Below, piece by piece: positions 16,917 through 25,571 of a DNA stretch of 33,390 nt. The DNA comes from SVTX01 sp045658225 (lineage in GTDB: Bacteria; Bacillota; Clostridia; Oscillospirales; CAG-272): contig JAZOUO010000057.1 of the NCBI GenBank assembly GCA_045658225.1, positions 1-33,390 on the forward strand. Direction: 5' to 3'. The notes beneath the pieces are model-generated. The model worked only from the letters and a program-made list of their open reading frames with translations, was not told where the DNA came from and did not search any database. A program made the position numbers and the translations under genes. Positions within the stretch are counted from its first letter, which is position 1, and every line of letters starts with the position of its first letter.

Positions 16917-16933
16917 TTTTGGAGGAGAACATA

Positions 16934-19084
16934 ATGAAAAAAATCACAAAGATTTTGTGTTTAATATTTGCAGTAGTTATGGTTGCCTCCTGTATGGTAG
17001 CTGTGGCGAGCGCAGGCTCGGCGTATCAGACGTATACGTATTCTATCTCGGGATACCCGCTTCTGTCACCCGATGCCTACACTCCCGATACTGTTATTGA
17101 CTCGGCATATATGGGTCTTGACATACCGCTGAATGCGGCCAGCGACCTTGAAACAGACGAGAATAACAATATTTATATTGCAGACACAAAAAATAATCGA
17201 ATTGTGTGCCTTGACCGCTATTATAAATTGAAGTTTATAATTAGCACATTCAAGAACGATCAGGGTGTTCCCGAGGTGCTTACAGAGCCCCAGGGTGTAT
17301 TTATAACAGACAAAAACATCTGGGTATGTGATACGGGAGCTTCTCGATTGGTTGTTTTCGACCTCAACGGTAATTTTGAGCGTATAGTTCAGGCTCCGAA
17401 GTCAAATCTTTTTGAAAAGGGCTCGCTTTATACGCCTGTGGCTGTTGCGGTAGACCAATACGACCGTATATTCGTGGTATCCTCAACCACCACCGAGGGT
17501 ATCATCGTTATGACTGAAACGGGTGAATTTACAGGATTTATAGGAGCGCAGGCAGTAACGGTTTCTGCTTGGGATGCTCTTTGGAAGAAATTCCAGACAG
17601 ATGAACAGAAGGCAACTGAGGCTCAGGACGTGGCAAGTGAATTCAACAACATCACGGTTGATGAAAATGGATTTATTTACGTCACAACATCATCCATTGA
17701 CGAAAATTCGGTTGCGGCGGCAATAACAAATAAGGTAGTTGACGGTACATACCTTCCCGTTAAGATGCTTAATACTAACGGCGAGGAGATAATGAAGCGT
17801 AATGGTTTCTGGCCCCCTGCGGGAGAGATCAACTTCTCTAGAGTGGGATTCAGCGATGACGATATTACAGGAGTTTCAACTATTGTTGACGTTGCCATAG
17901 GTGAAGAAGGAACTTGGTCTATAATTGACCAGAAGCGTTCAAAGATATATACTTACGATGATAACGGAAGCCTCCTGTTTGCATTTGGCGATATAGGTAA
18001 TATGACCGGTAATATAATGAAAAACGGTCTTAAGGCTATCACCTATCAGGGTCCCAAGATGCTTGTTCTTGACAACCAGGCATCAAAAATCGTTGTGTAT
18101 AAGAGAACCGAATACGGCAATATTCTGGTGGATGCACTAGCTGCAGAGAATGATCAGGAATTTGACATAGCAATTAACTATTGGACACAGGTGCTTCAGC
18201 GAAACTCTAACTTTGATGCCGCATACGTAGGTATCGGTCAGGCAATGCAGAGAAATGGAGAATATGAAGCGTCTCTTGAACAGTTTGAGGCAGCGTATGA
18301 TACGTCAAACTGGTCAAAGTCCTTCCAGGAGATCAGAAAAGAATGGATGTCCAATTTCTTTATCCTCCTTATTATTATAATAGTAGCGATCATAGCGGTG
18401 TTCGTGTTGTTCTTCAAGTTTGTTGGAAAAGTAAACAAGGAAGCAACGCATTCCGGCAAGAAAAAGACATTTGGTCAGGAGCTTGCTTACGGATTCTACC
18501 TTATGTTGCATCCGTTTGATGGCTTCTGGGACCTCAAACATGAAAAGAGAGGATCCATTCGTGCCTCGCTAGTGTATATTGCCGTCACGGTAGTTGCATT
18601 TTACTATCAGATAATCGGCTCGGGTTATCTTTCAAATCCGACCGGTGTGTACTCGTCCGTATGGATGCAGCTTCTCAGCGTACTTGTTCCGTTGCTTTTG
18701 TTCGTAATTGCAAACTGGTGTCTTACAACACTGTTTGAAGGCGAGGGAAGCCTTAAGGACATTTTCATAGCTTGTTCCTACAGCTTGGTTCCTTTGCCAC
18801 TGCTTCTTATACCTTCGACTATTTACGCGAACGTTGCTACAGAAGCAGAGCTTGACATAGTCAATATGTTCTATATTATTGCTTTGGTATGGGTAGGATT
18901 GCTTTTGTTCTGCGGAACGATGGTGACACACGACTATACCATGGGTAAGAACTTTATTACCGTAATAGGAACTATTGTGGGTATGGTATTTATTATGTTT
19001 ATCGCGATTTTGTTCTCAACACTCGTAGGAAAGATGGTAAGTCTGATTACGGACATTGTCACAGAGATCAAATTCCGATTGTAA
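16934..19084 (+). CDS. NHL propeller-TPR-Yip1 membrane protein
   Basis: The product has 716 residues. A signal sequence (1-27, with V-A-S-C at 17-20 as a possible lipobox) leads to an extracellular NHL-type beta-propeller at about 65-390; repeats are visible at DENNNIYIADTKNNRIVCLD, EPQGVFITDKNIWVCDTGASRLVVFD and PVAVAVDQYDRIFVVSS. A TPR-like helical pair follows at 401-470 (AINYWTQVLQRNSNFDAAYVGIGQAMQRNGEYEASLEQFEAAY), then a membrane helix at 474-496, a basic cytosolic stretch, and a Yip1-like domain with about five helices at 543-697 (start FYLMLHPFDGFWDLKHEKRGS). The ATG at 16934 follows GGAGGAG; an upstream TTG at 16919 overlaps that site. It lies between the first permease pair and the DUF5696 gene. 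Its job is unknown; a surface scaffold or sensor for the transporter is my inference. Confidence 0.8.
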   Translation: MKKITKILCLIFAVVMVASCMVAVASAGSAYQTYTYSISGYPLLSPDAYTPDTVIDSAYMGLDIPLNAASDLETDENNNIYIADTKNNRIVCLDRYYKLKFIISTFKNDQGVPEVLTEPQGVFITDKNIWVCDTGASRLVVFDLNGNFERIVQAPKSNLFEKGSLYTPVAVAVDQYDRIFVVSSTTTEGIIVMTETGEFTGFIGAQAVTVSAWDALWKKFQTDEQKATEAQDVASEFNNITVDENGFIYVTTSSIDENSVAAAITNKVVDGTYLPVKMLNTNGEEIMKRNGFWPPAGEINFSRVGFSDDDITGVSTIVDVAIGEEGTWSIIDQKRSKIYTYDDNGSLLFAFGDIGNMTGNIMKNGLKAITYQGPKMLVLDNQASKIVVYKRTEYGNILVDALAAENDQEFDIAINYWTQVLQRNSNFDAAYVGIGQAMQRNGEYEASLEQFEAAYDTSNWSKSFQEIRKEWMSNFFILLIIIIVAIIAVFVLFFKFVGKVNKEATHSGKKKTFGQELAYGFYLMLHPFDGFWDLKHEKRGSIRASLVYIAVTVVAFYYQIIGSGYLSNPTGVYSSVWMQLLSVLVPLLLFVIANWCLTTLFEGEGSLKDIFIACSYSLVPLPLLLIPSTIYANVATEAELDIVNMFYIIALVWVGLLLFCGTMVTHDYTMGKNFITVIGTIVGMVFIMFIAILFSTLVGKMVSLITDIVTEIKFRL

Positions 19085-19105
19085 ATTACAGATAGGAGAT
19101 GTACA

Positions 19106-22100
19106 ATGAAAAAATTTAATAAGATTATATCGTTGCTCTTAGCTGTAGTTATGATGATCGGTTCATTGACTACTGTAATGGCAATTAGCATATCTGCTGA
19201 GGAAGCAGATGCTGACGTAAAAGAGGACGATACAACTCAAAATGTTATTGTTGAAAAGACCCCCGCGGATTACACAGAAAAGATTTATGCTACTGAAGAT
19301 GAAAAGCTTGCATCCATGGCTCTTGCCTTCCGCAATCACGGATATGAAATATACGTTGATGATTATAGCGGAGAAGTTGCTATTGTAAAGATTTCAACCG
19401 GTGAAAAGCTCTTCACAAACCCTTGGGATGTAGCATCGGATAAGTCGTCTAACAGCACGACTGAAGATTCTACCACAGGTAGTATAAAAGAGCAGCTTTT
19501 GTCCCAAATAGAGCTTTCCTTCACGGACATTACCGGACACAGCTATACTTACACAAGCTTCCGTATGGCGTCTCAGAAAGATCAGATTATAATTAAGAAT
19601 ATCAAAAACGGTATTCGTGTTGAGTATACTATAGGACGCGAGCAAGCAAAGATGCTTGTTCCTCATTCAATAGAACCCGAGAGATTCAATAAGCTGATTA
19701 AAGAAGATATTATAGAGGGCATGAAGGTTGTACACGGGGAATGGGGCGAATGGTATGCCGAGCAGTTCCTTGTAAACTATCAGGCGGTCTCAAAATATGA
19801 GATAGACGTTATTACAGGAGAGTTTATTCTTGATGAAAACGGTCAAAAGATTGAAAAGTCTGATACCGAGAAGAAAAAACTTTTTGAGGATTTCCCCGCA
19901 CTTAAGGAAATCGAAGTAATGTACGTTCTGTCCGATACGATATCACAAGCAGAGCTCATAAAGCTTGAACAGAGCATTAAAACTCATTGCCCTGACTACT
20001 CTTACGAAGAGCTTGAGTATGACCACGAGAGAACCAAATATGAGGCGGATGATGCTAACTCCCCTGTATTTAAGATGGCTCTTGAATATACCATCGATGA
20101 GCAGGGTCTTACTGTAAGACTTCCCGCTAATGGCATACGTTTCAATGAGTCGCTTTACACTCTTAATTCTCTTGTTGTTTTGCCTTATATGGGAGCCGGA
20201 AGCAACTGGTGTGAGGGATACAACTTTATGCCTGACGGTTCTGGTGCGATTTACGAGTTTGATACGGCAGATGTAGCTTCCACGCCCATTAGCGTATATA
20301 GTCAGATTTATGGCAACGACTTTGCATACCACGAACTCAAGGGAACATATGAAAAAACCATAAGATACCCCGTTTTTGGTGCAGTTGAAACATCAAAGGA
20401 ATATAAGATTACAACCAAGAACCAGCAGGATGAAGAAACAGTCACGATCCTTGATGGTAGCATATACGATAAGGTCAATAGTTTTGATACTACAGGAGAG
20501 AACAACAGATATCTCAACCTGTATGAAATGTATGCTCCTATTGTGAAGGGTGGTAATGGAGAGGTAGAGATAACCGAGAAAAAGAGTGGATTCCTTGCTA
20601 TTATTGAAGAGGGAGACGCGCTTACAAAGATTGCATCCTATCATGGCGGAAACCAGAATGATTACAACTCCGTCAAGATGCAATTTACTCCCAGACCTTC
20701 TGACACCTACAACCTTCAGGAATCCATATCCGTTTCGGGACTTGGCCAACGTACCGTAGTAAGTGAAAGAAAGTATCTTGGAAGTTATAAGATAAGATAT
20801 ATAATGCTTTCAGACGGAGACCGGGCGGTAGAGACAGGAGATACTGTTTATGACGCATCTTGGCTCGGAATGGCAGTTGCTTATCGCGACTACCTTACAA
20901 ACAACGGCATTCTCACACCTTTGACTAACGATGATGTTGATGATGATATCCCGCTTTACATCGAGTCGTTTGGCGCGCTTGAAACTGTGGAAAGAATACT
21001 GTCTATTCCTGTCACAAGAATGACAGCTCTTACTACATTTGAAGACATAGTCACAATGTATGAAGATCTTGAAGAAGAGGGAATTACAAACATAAACTTC
21101 AAGCTTACGGGTTTTGCAAATGGAGGTATGTATTATACTGTACCCAAAAATCTTAAGTTTGAAAGAGTGGTCGGTAAGAACAAGGGATTCCAGGAGTTGC
21201 TGAATTATGCAGCAAAGAAAAATGCTACAGGCGAGAACTTGGGAGTTTTCCCGGACTTTGATTTTGCCTATATAATAGGAACCTCTAGCTTTGACGGTGT
21301 ATCCAGAAGCAAGCATGCAGCGAAGACTATAGATGACCGTTATGCAAGCAAGAGAGTTTATAGCGCTACGCAGCAGAAATACATAAACTACTATGACCTT
21401 GTTATTTCTCCCGCATACTTCTCTGAATTCTACGAAAAGCTTGTAGATAAGTATTTGAAGTATGAGAATATCAACGGAATATCGCTTGGTACGTTTGGCA
21501 ACGCGCTCAACTCAGACTTTGACGAGGATGAGCCTTACAACCGTGAGGATTCCAAGGAATACACTGTTGAGGCATTGGAATATATCAGCGATAAGCTGGG
21601 TAGTGATGTTGAGATAATGACATCCGGCGGAAATGCTTATACGTGGAAATATGTGGACCATATTCTCGACGTAGCTCTTGATTCATCACGCCAGGGACGT
21701 TCTGCAAACGCAGTTCCCTTTATTGGAGTGGTGCTCCACGGTTCTATGCAGTTTGCCGGTGAACCCCTCAATATGGAGGGCGATATGCAATATGCAATGC
21801 TCAAGGCTATTGAAAACGGCGCATCCCCTTATTTCGTGCTTTCTTACAGAAACACGGATTCACTTAAAGAGGATTCCTATCTGAGCAAATACTATTCCAT
21901 AAGATACGACATATGGAAAGAAGACCTTATTTCCGCGTATGATACTCTTAATGAGGCCCTTGGTGATGTACAAGATAAGTACATTATAGATCATGAGTTT
22001 GTGGAGGCTGATCGTATTCCCGATATTGATGAGATAGAGTCGGATATTCGTGATGCTGTTTCGGATTATATTGAGTCCAAGGATCATCTTGAGCAGAATG

Positions 22101-23215
22101 AACTTAAAGAACTCGAGCTTGCTTTCACAAAGGCAAGAGAAGAGGGTCGTATAGCTGAAATGTACGTTATTCAGAACGTAATTACAGCAGTTCAGAAATA
22201 CACGTCTCTTGAAAATTATTATAGCGAACTTCTTAAATGCCTAGACAATTGGAAAGCAACAAAGAGCAAAGAGGATTGGAACAAAGTATACATGTACTTC
22301 GCTTTCTTGTGTGGACAAACATACAGAGAGCTTAAGAACACAGTAGCTGCGGTTGAATCTTATATCGATAGCACTGAAGCTGCTATACAGATTCTCAAGG
22401 ATGATGAGCGTGGAACTGATTATATAATCAATGAGGCAGAGACATATCACGCATTGGTTGAAAATTATTATCAAAAGGACAGACTTGTTCGTAAGGCAAT
22501 ATATAAGGTCAACGGCAAGGATGTAAAGCTTCTTCCTGAGAAGGATTGGATCGACAACAAGCCCACGTATGCTTATGGCTTTATAGAAAATCCCCAGAAC
22601 GGACTTCAGGGCGGCTATGCTTATGCGGTAGGAAGCGCGCATGACGGCTATTCTATCGGTGAAATTAACGAGCTTGGCGGTATTGACGGTATCATTAATA
22701 TTAACGGTATCGAAGAGCAGCTTAATGGCGAAGAAATATCGCTTGACGAGTTGGATGTATATTTCGACGGCGACCTTTTGGACAAGGACGATTTGATTAT
22801 ATACAAGCATGAAGCAACCGAAGAAGGCGGTAAAGATATTTATTATTCAATAATCAACGGATATTACGTTTATTATGAGTACCAGATGTCTTATAAAAAC
22901 ATGCTGGATTCTGCAAACGAGTGGATAGCTGACATCATGGATAGGGTTTCTAATGACAAGAATGCGAGTGCAGAGCTTAACGCTGTGTATGAGGAATCTA
23001 TGAACTATGTTGGACATGGCAATGTTGAAAATGAGACCCATGAAGAAGACGTTTCCAAATACATCGTTGATAGTATTGTAATTGTGACTTACGGAGATGA
23101 AAACGGAGCATACAAGCACTTGATTCTCAACTATAATGACTTCTCTGTAAAAGTTGAATTTGAAGGAATAGAGTATACTATTGCCGGATACGACTTTGTA
23201 TCAGTAATGGCTTAA
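19106..23215 (+). CDS. Giant secreted DUF5696-type protein, TIM-barrel-like core
   Basis: The product has 1369 residues with an N-terminal signal (1-27, possibly uncleaved) and an acidic linker. The N-terminal half is beta-rich, with the family hallmark NFMPDGSGAIYEFD around 373-386. A TIM-barrel-like core spans about 570-920: WLGMAVAYRDYL, INFKLTGFANGG, FPDFDFAYI (715-723), NGISLGTFGNALNSDFDEDE (790-809), VEIMTSGGNAY (835-845), VVLHGSMQFAGEPLN (875-889) and ASPYFVLSY. Asp804, Asp806 and Glu886 lie at strand ends where glycosidases keep catalytic acids, but this is inference. A helical, acidic insertion at about 970-1120 and a further beta-rich C-terminal part follow. No sortase motif or C-terminal membrane helix is seen. 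TAGGAG precedes the ATG. It sits in a sugar-transport operon, so a glycan-active enzyme or binding protein is likely. Confidence 0.78.
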   Translation: MKKFNKIISLLLAVVMMIGSLTTVMAISISAEEADADVKEDDTTQNVIVEKTPADYTEKIYATEDEKLASMALAFRNHGYEIYVDDYSGEVAIVKISTGEKLFTNPWDVASDKSSNSTTEDSTTGSIKEQLLSQIELSFTDITGHSYTYTSFRMASQKDQIIIKNIKNGIRVEYTIGREQAKMLVPHSIEPERFNKLIKEDIIEGMKVVHGEWGEWYAEQFLVNYQAVSKYEIDVITGEFILDENGQKIEKSDTEKKKLFEDFPALKEIEVMYVLSDTISQAELIKLEQSIKTHCPDYSYEELEYDHERTKYEADDANSPVFKMALEYTIDEQGLTVRLPANGIRFNESLYTLNSLVVLPYMGAGSNWCEGYNFMPDGSGAIYEFDTADVASTPISVYSQIYGNDFAYHELKGTYEKTIRYPVFGAVETSKEYKITTKNQQDEETVTILDGSIYDKVNSFDTTGENNRYLNLYEMYAPIVKGGNGEVEITEKKSGFLAIIEEGDALTKIASYHGGNQNDYNSVKMQFTPRPSDTYNLQESISVSGLGQRTVVSERKYLGSYKIRYIMLSDGDRAVETGDTVYDASWLGMAVAYRDYLTNNGILTPLTNDDVDDDIPLYIESFGALETVERILSIPVTRMTALTTFEDIVTMYEDLEEEGITNINFKLTGFANGGMYYTVPKNLKFERVVGKNKGFQELLNYAAKKNATGENLGVFPDFDFAYIIGTSSFDGVSRSKHAAKTIDDRYASKRVYSATQQKYINYYDLVISPAYFSEFYEKLVDKYLKYENINGISLGTFGNALNSDFDEDEPYNREDSKEYTVEALEYISDKLGSDVEIMTSGGNAYTWKYVDHILDVALDSSRQGRSANAVPFIGVVLHGSMQFAGEPLNMEGDMQYAMLKAIENGASPYFVLSYRNTDSLKEDSYLSKYYSIRYDIWKEDLISAYDTLNEALGDVQDKYIIDHEFVEADRIPDIDEIESDIRDAVSDYIESKDHLEQNELKELELAFTKAREEGRIAEMYVIQNVITAVQKYTSLENYYSELLKCLDNWKATKSKEDWNKVYMYFAFLCGQTYRELKNTVAAVESYIDSTEAAIQILKDDERGTDYIINEAETYHALVENYYQKDRLVRKAIYKVNGKDVKLLPEKDWIDNKPTYAYGFIENPQNGLQGGYAYAVGSAHDGYSIGEINELGGIDGIININGIEEQLNGEEISLDELDVYFDGDLLDKDDLIIYKHEATEEGGKDIYYSIINGYYVYYEYQMSYKNMLDSANEWIADIMDRVSNDKNASAELNAVYEESMNYVGHGNVENETHEEDVSKYIVDSIVIVTYGDENGAYKHLILNYNDFSVKVEFEGIEYTIAGYDFVSVMA

Positions 23216-23235
23216 GAAAGGAGGTATAAATAATT

Positions 23236-24186
23236 ATGACAGGTGAAATTGCAGTAAAGCAAAAAGCTCCTAAGAAAAGAAAGATCGCATCTTTGGACAA
23301 AAGAAAAGCCAGAGTGGGTTGGTTATTTGTACTTCCGTTCGTGATAGGATTTATATGTATTTATTTTCCTATTATTAGAGACTCAGTTTGGTATAGCTTT
23401 AATCATTTGCAGATAATTCCCACGGGTGGATTTACACTGGAATTCGTTGGAATTAAGAATTATCACGACGCACTCTTTACGGATACAAGTTTTATTAGGA
23501 CACTTATAACCGGTATAGGAGAGCTTATCATTGATATCCCCGCAATCCTCTTGTTCTCGCTGTTTATGGCAGTGCTTCTTAACCAGAAGATGGTGGGACG
23601 TGCGGCATTCCGTGCGATATTCTTCCTTCCTGTTATTCTTGCAACCGGATTTATGACGTCTCTTGGCCTTATGAATACTATTGGAGACGCAATGACAGGT
23701 GGTATCGACGATGGCTCGGGAGCAAGCGCATCCGACGAAATAGTATCAGCGATGGACCTTCAAAGTTTGTTTGCTAATATGAAGGTAGGTACGGAGCTTG
23801 TTGAATACGTTGTAAAAATGATCAATAAGATCTACTCTATCGTAAACCGTTCGGGCGTACAGATGCTTATATTCCTTTCGGGATTGCAGTCCATTTCTCC
23901 CGCTATATATGAAGCTTGCAAGATAGACGGAGCGAGTGGATGGGAAACCTTCTGGAAGATAACTCTCCCAATGATAAGCCCCATGATACTTGTTAATGCA
24001 GTTTATACGGTTATTGACGCATTTACAATAGAAACCAATACCGTAATGAGCTATATTCAGTCTAGTAATTTGGGCGATGACATCAGAGGTGCGATGTCGT
24101 GGATATACTTCCTGATAGTAATACTTATAATAGCCATGGTCGCAGGTATTATGTCTATGTTCGTATTCTATCAGAGAAGAGACTAA
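23236..24186 (+). CDS. Sugar ABC transporter permease, MalF-type (pair 2)
   Basis: The product has 316 residues. A Lys/Arg-rich N terminus is followed by a first helix at about 29-50 (GWLFVLPFVIGFICIYFPII) and about five more. The EAA loop is IYEACKIDGASGWETFWKITLPMISPMI. An acidic, Ser/Gly-rich insertion (GGIDDGSGASASDE, about 155-168) lies between helices on the expected outer face, which is unusual for the family. AAAGGAGG precedes the ATG, 20 bp after the DUF5696 gene. It differs clearly from the pair 1 permease, so it is an old paralogue and not a recent tandem copy. Confidence 0.92.
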   Translation: MTGEIAVKQKAPKKRKIASLDKRKARVGWLFVLPFVIGFICIYFPIIRDSVWYSFNHLQIIPTGGFTLEFVGIKNYHDALFTDTSFIRTLITGIGELIIDIPAILLFSLFMAVLLNQKMVGRAAFRAIFFLPVILATGFMTSLGLMNTIGDAMTGGIDDGSGASASDEIVSAMDLQSLFANMKVGTELVEYVVKMINKIYSIVNRSGVQMLIFLSGLQSISPAIYEACKIDGASGWETFWKITLPMISPMILVNAVYTVIDAFTIETNTVMSYIQSSNLGDDIRGAMSWIYFLIVILIIAMVAGIMSMFVFYQRRD

Positions 24187-24203
24187 TGGGAGGAGGAAAA
24201 ATT

Positions 24204-25346
24204 ATGGATTCTAATAATACAGTTTCTGAGGCTAAAATAGTCAAAGAATCAAAAAGAAGAATCAGGGCGGATTTTGAGCGTACTCCTCTCAAGGAAAGAC
24301 TTAAGGCAAAGTTTTTAAATTACTACTTCCTTCAGAATGTTGTATTTAAGCTTTTCAGATTTGTGTTTCTTTTGGGTATCGCATACGTTGTGCTTTATCC
24401 CTTCTTTACACAGATAGCATCTTCCTTTATGTCGCCCGAGGATTTTCTGGATGTGACAGTGCAGATTATTCCCAAAAACTTCACGTTTGACACATACAAG
24501 GCGATCTGGACAGACCTGGCTTACTTGAATGCGTTTAAGAATACATTTATACTTTCTATAGTGTGCGCTATTCTTCAGACTCTTTCCTGTTGTCTTATCG
24601 CATATGGTCTTGCAAAGTACAAGTTCAAGGGAAACAAGCTTTTGTTCCTTTTGGTCGTACTTACAATGGTAATTCCCCACAAGACTGTTCAGTTCTCGCT
24701 TGAAATGGCATTTAGATATTTCGACGTGCTTGGAATAATTAAATTCCTTAGCGGCGGTGCTAGTATAGGTGTTGAAGCAATAGACGGAGTGCTTGCTAAC
24801 ATTTCAATATTCGACGCTGAATCCAGCAGTGAGTTGATTCGTCAGATTGCAAGAGAAGGCTCTATAAATCTTAAGAATACCTTCTGGCCTATGATCATTT
24901 TGTCGATTACGGGTCTTGCGTTCAAGAACGGACTTTACATATTTATGCTTCGTCAGTTCTTCCGCGGAATTCCTGACTCGCTTGAGGAATCTGCGTACAT
25001 CGACGGTTCGGGTGATTTCAGAACATTCTTCCAGATTATTCTTCCCATGTCGGTGCCTATGCTTATAACAGTATTCTTGTTCTCGTTCTGCTGGCAATGG
25101 ACAGACCAGTTCTATATAGGACTGTTCTTCGACCAGGATATCACACCTATGCTTTCTAAGCTGTATCTTGACGTTCCTAACGACATAGTCAGCCTGAATT
25201 ACGAGTACGAAGGTCAGGCACTATATGTGCCCGCGATACGAAACACCTGCGGTATTATGGTAATTTTGCCGCTTGTTGTGCTTTACGTATTCCTGCAGAG
25301 ATATCTCGTAGAAGGCATAGAGCGTTCCGGTCTTACAGCCGAATAA
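24204..25346 (+). CDS. Carbohydrate ABC transporter permease, MalG-type (pair 2)
   Basis: The product has 380 residues, about 90 longer than usual for MalG-type permeases. A basic cytosolic N-terminal tail of about 45 residues and a loop between helices at about 190-230 (SGGASIGVEAIDGVLANISIFDAESSSELIRQIAREG) account for the extra length. The EAA loop reads LEESAYIDGSGDFRTFFQIILPMSVPML. The family stretch IIPKNFTFDTYKAIW follows the first helix. The ATG at 24204 has GGGAGGAGG just upstream; the longer reading from 24099 would overlap the previous permease. It is the last gene of the operon. Confidence 0.9.
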   Translation: MDSNNTVSEAKIVKESKRRIRADFERTPLKERLKAKFLNYYFLQNVVFKLFRFVFLLGIAYVVLYPFFTQIASSFMSPEDFLDVTVQIIPKNFTFDTYKAIWTDLAYLNAFKNTFILSIVCAILQTLSCCLIAYGLAKYKFKGNKLLFLLVVLTMVIPHKTVQFSLEMAFRYFDVLGIIKFLSGGASIGVEAIDGVLANISIFDAESSSELIRQIAREGSINLKNTFWPMIILSITGLAFKNGLYIFMLRQFFRGIPDSLEESAYIDGSGDFRTFFQIILPMSVPMLITVFLFSFCWQWTDQFYIGLFFDQDITPMLSKLYLDVPNDIVSLNYEYEGQALYVPAIRNTCGIMVILPLVVLYVFLQRYLVEGIERSGLTAE

Positions 25347-25530
25347 AAAATTTGCTCATCTCTGCGTTGCTCCTCAAGTGCGGCTCGGCTTACGGTAGTA
25401 AGCCTTCGACTTGCACTTTCCGGTGCGATACGCAAGCGGAGCTTGCTGCCCACTTTTGCAGGGCAAAAGCGCCTAGCTACAAACAAATTTTCAGTTGCCA
25501 TGGCGTTATTGCTTATGATTTGGGCAACGA
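25347..25530. repeat. Structured intergenic element of consecutive hairpins
   Basis: Three stem-loops follow one another. The first is nested: AAGTGC/GCACTT (25376-25381 with 25413-25418) encloses GGCTTAC-GGTA-GTAAGCC (25387-25404). The second is GCAAGC-GGA-GCTTGC (25432-25446). The third is CTTTTGC-AGG-GCAAAAG (25453-25469). GC content exceeds that of the flanks and no gene is present. The layout is that of a dispersed palindromic repeat, and its TCTGCGTTGCTCCTC segment resembles elements I recall from gut Clostridia, but copy number cannot be judged here. Confidence 0.55.
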
Positions 25531-25543
25531 AAAACAAAAAATC

Positions 25544-25567
25544 ACGGCGGTGTTGCAACACCGCCGT
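25544..25567. terminator. Shared bidirectional terminator
   Basis: A perfect 24-nt palindrome with arms ACGGCGGTGTTG and CAACACCGCCGT. On the minus strand it is followed by GATTTTTTGTTTTTCG and terminates sigE, whose stop codon lies 5 nt before the stem. On the plus strand a TTTAATTATATTTT tail could stop the sugar-uptake operon. Confidence 0.85.
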
Positions 25568-25571
25568 TTAA

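Noticed and set aside
8104..25346. Mobile element or prophage origin of the sugar-uptake region
   Set aside because: No transposase, integrase, terminal repeats or tRNA-end duplication were found near the borders, and base composition of the genes resembles the neighbours.
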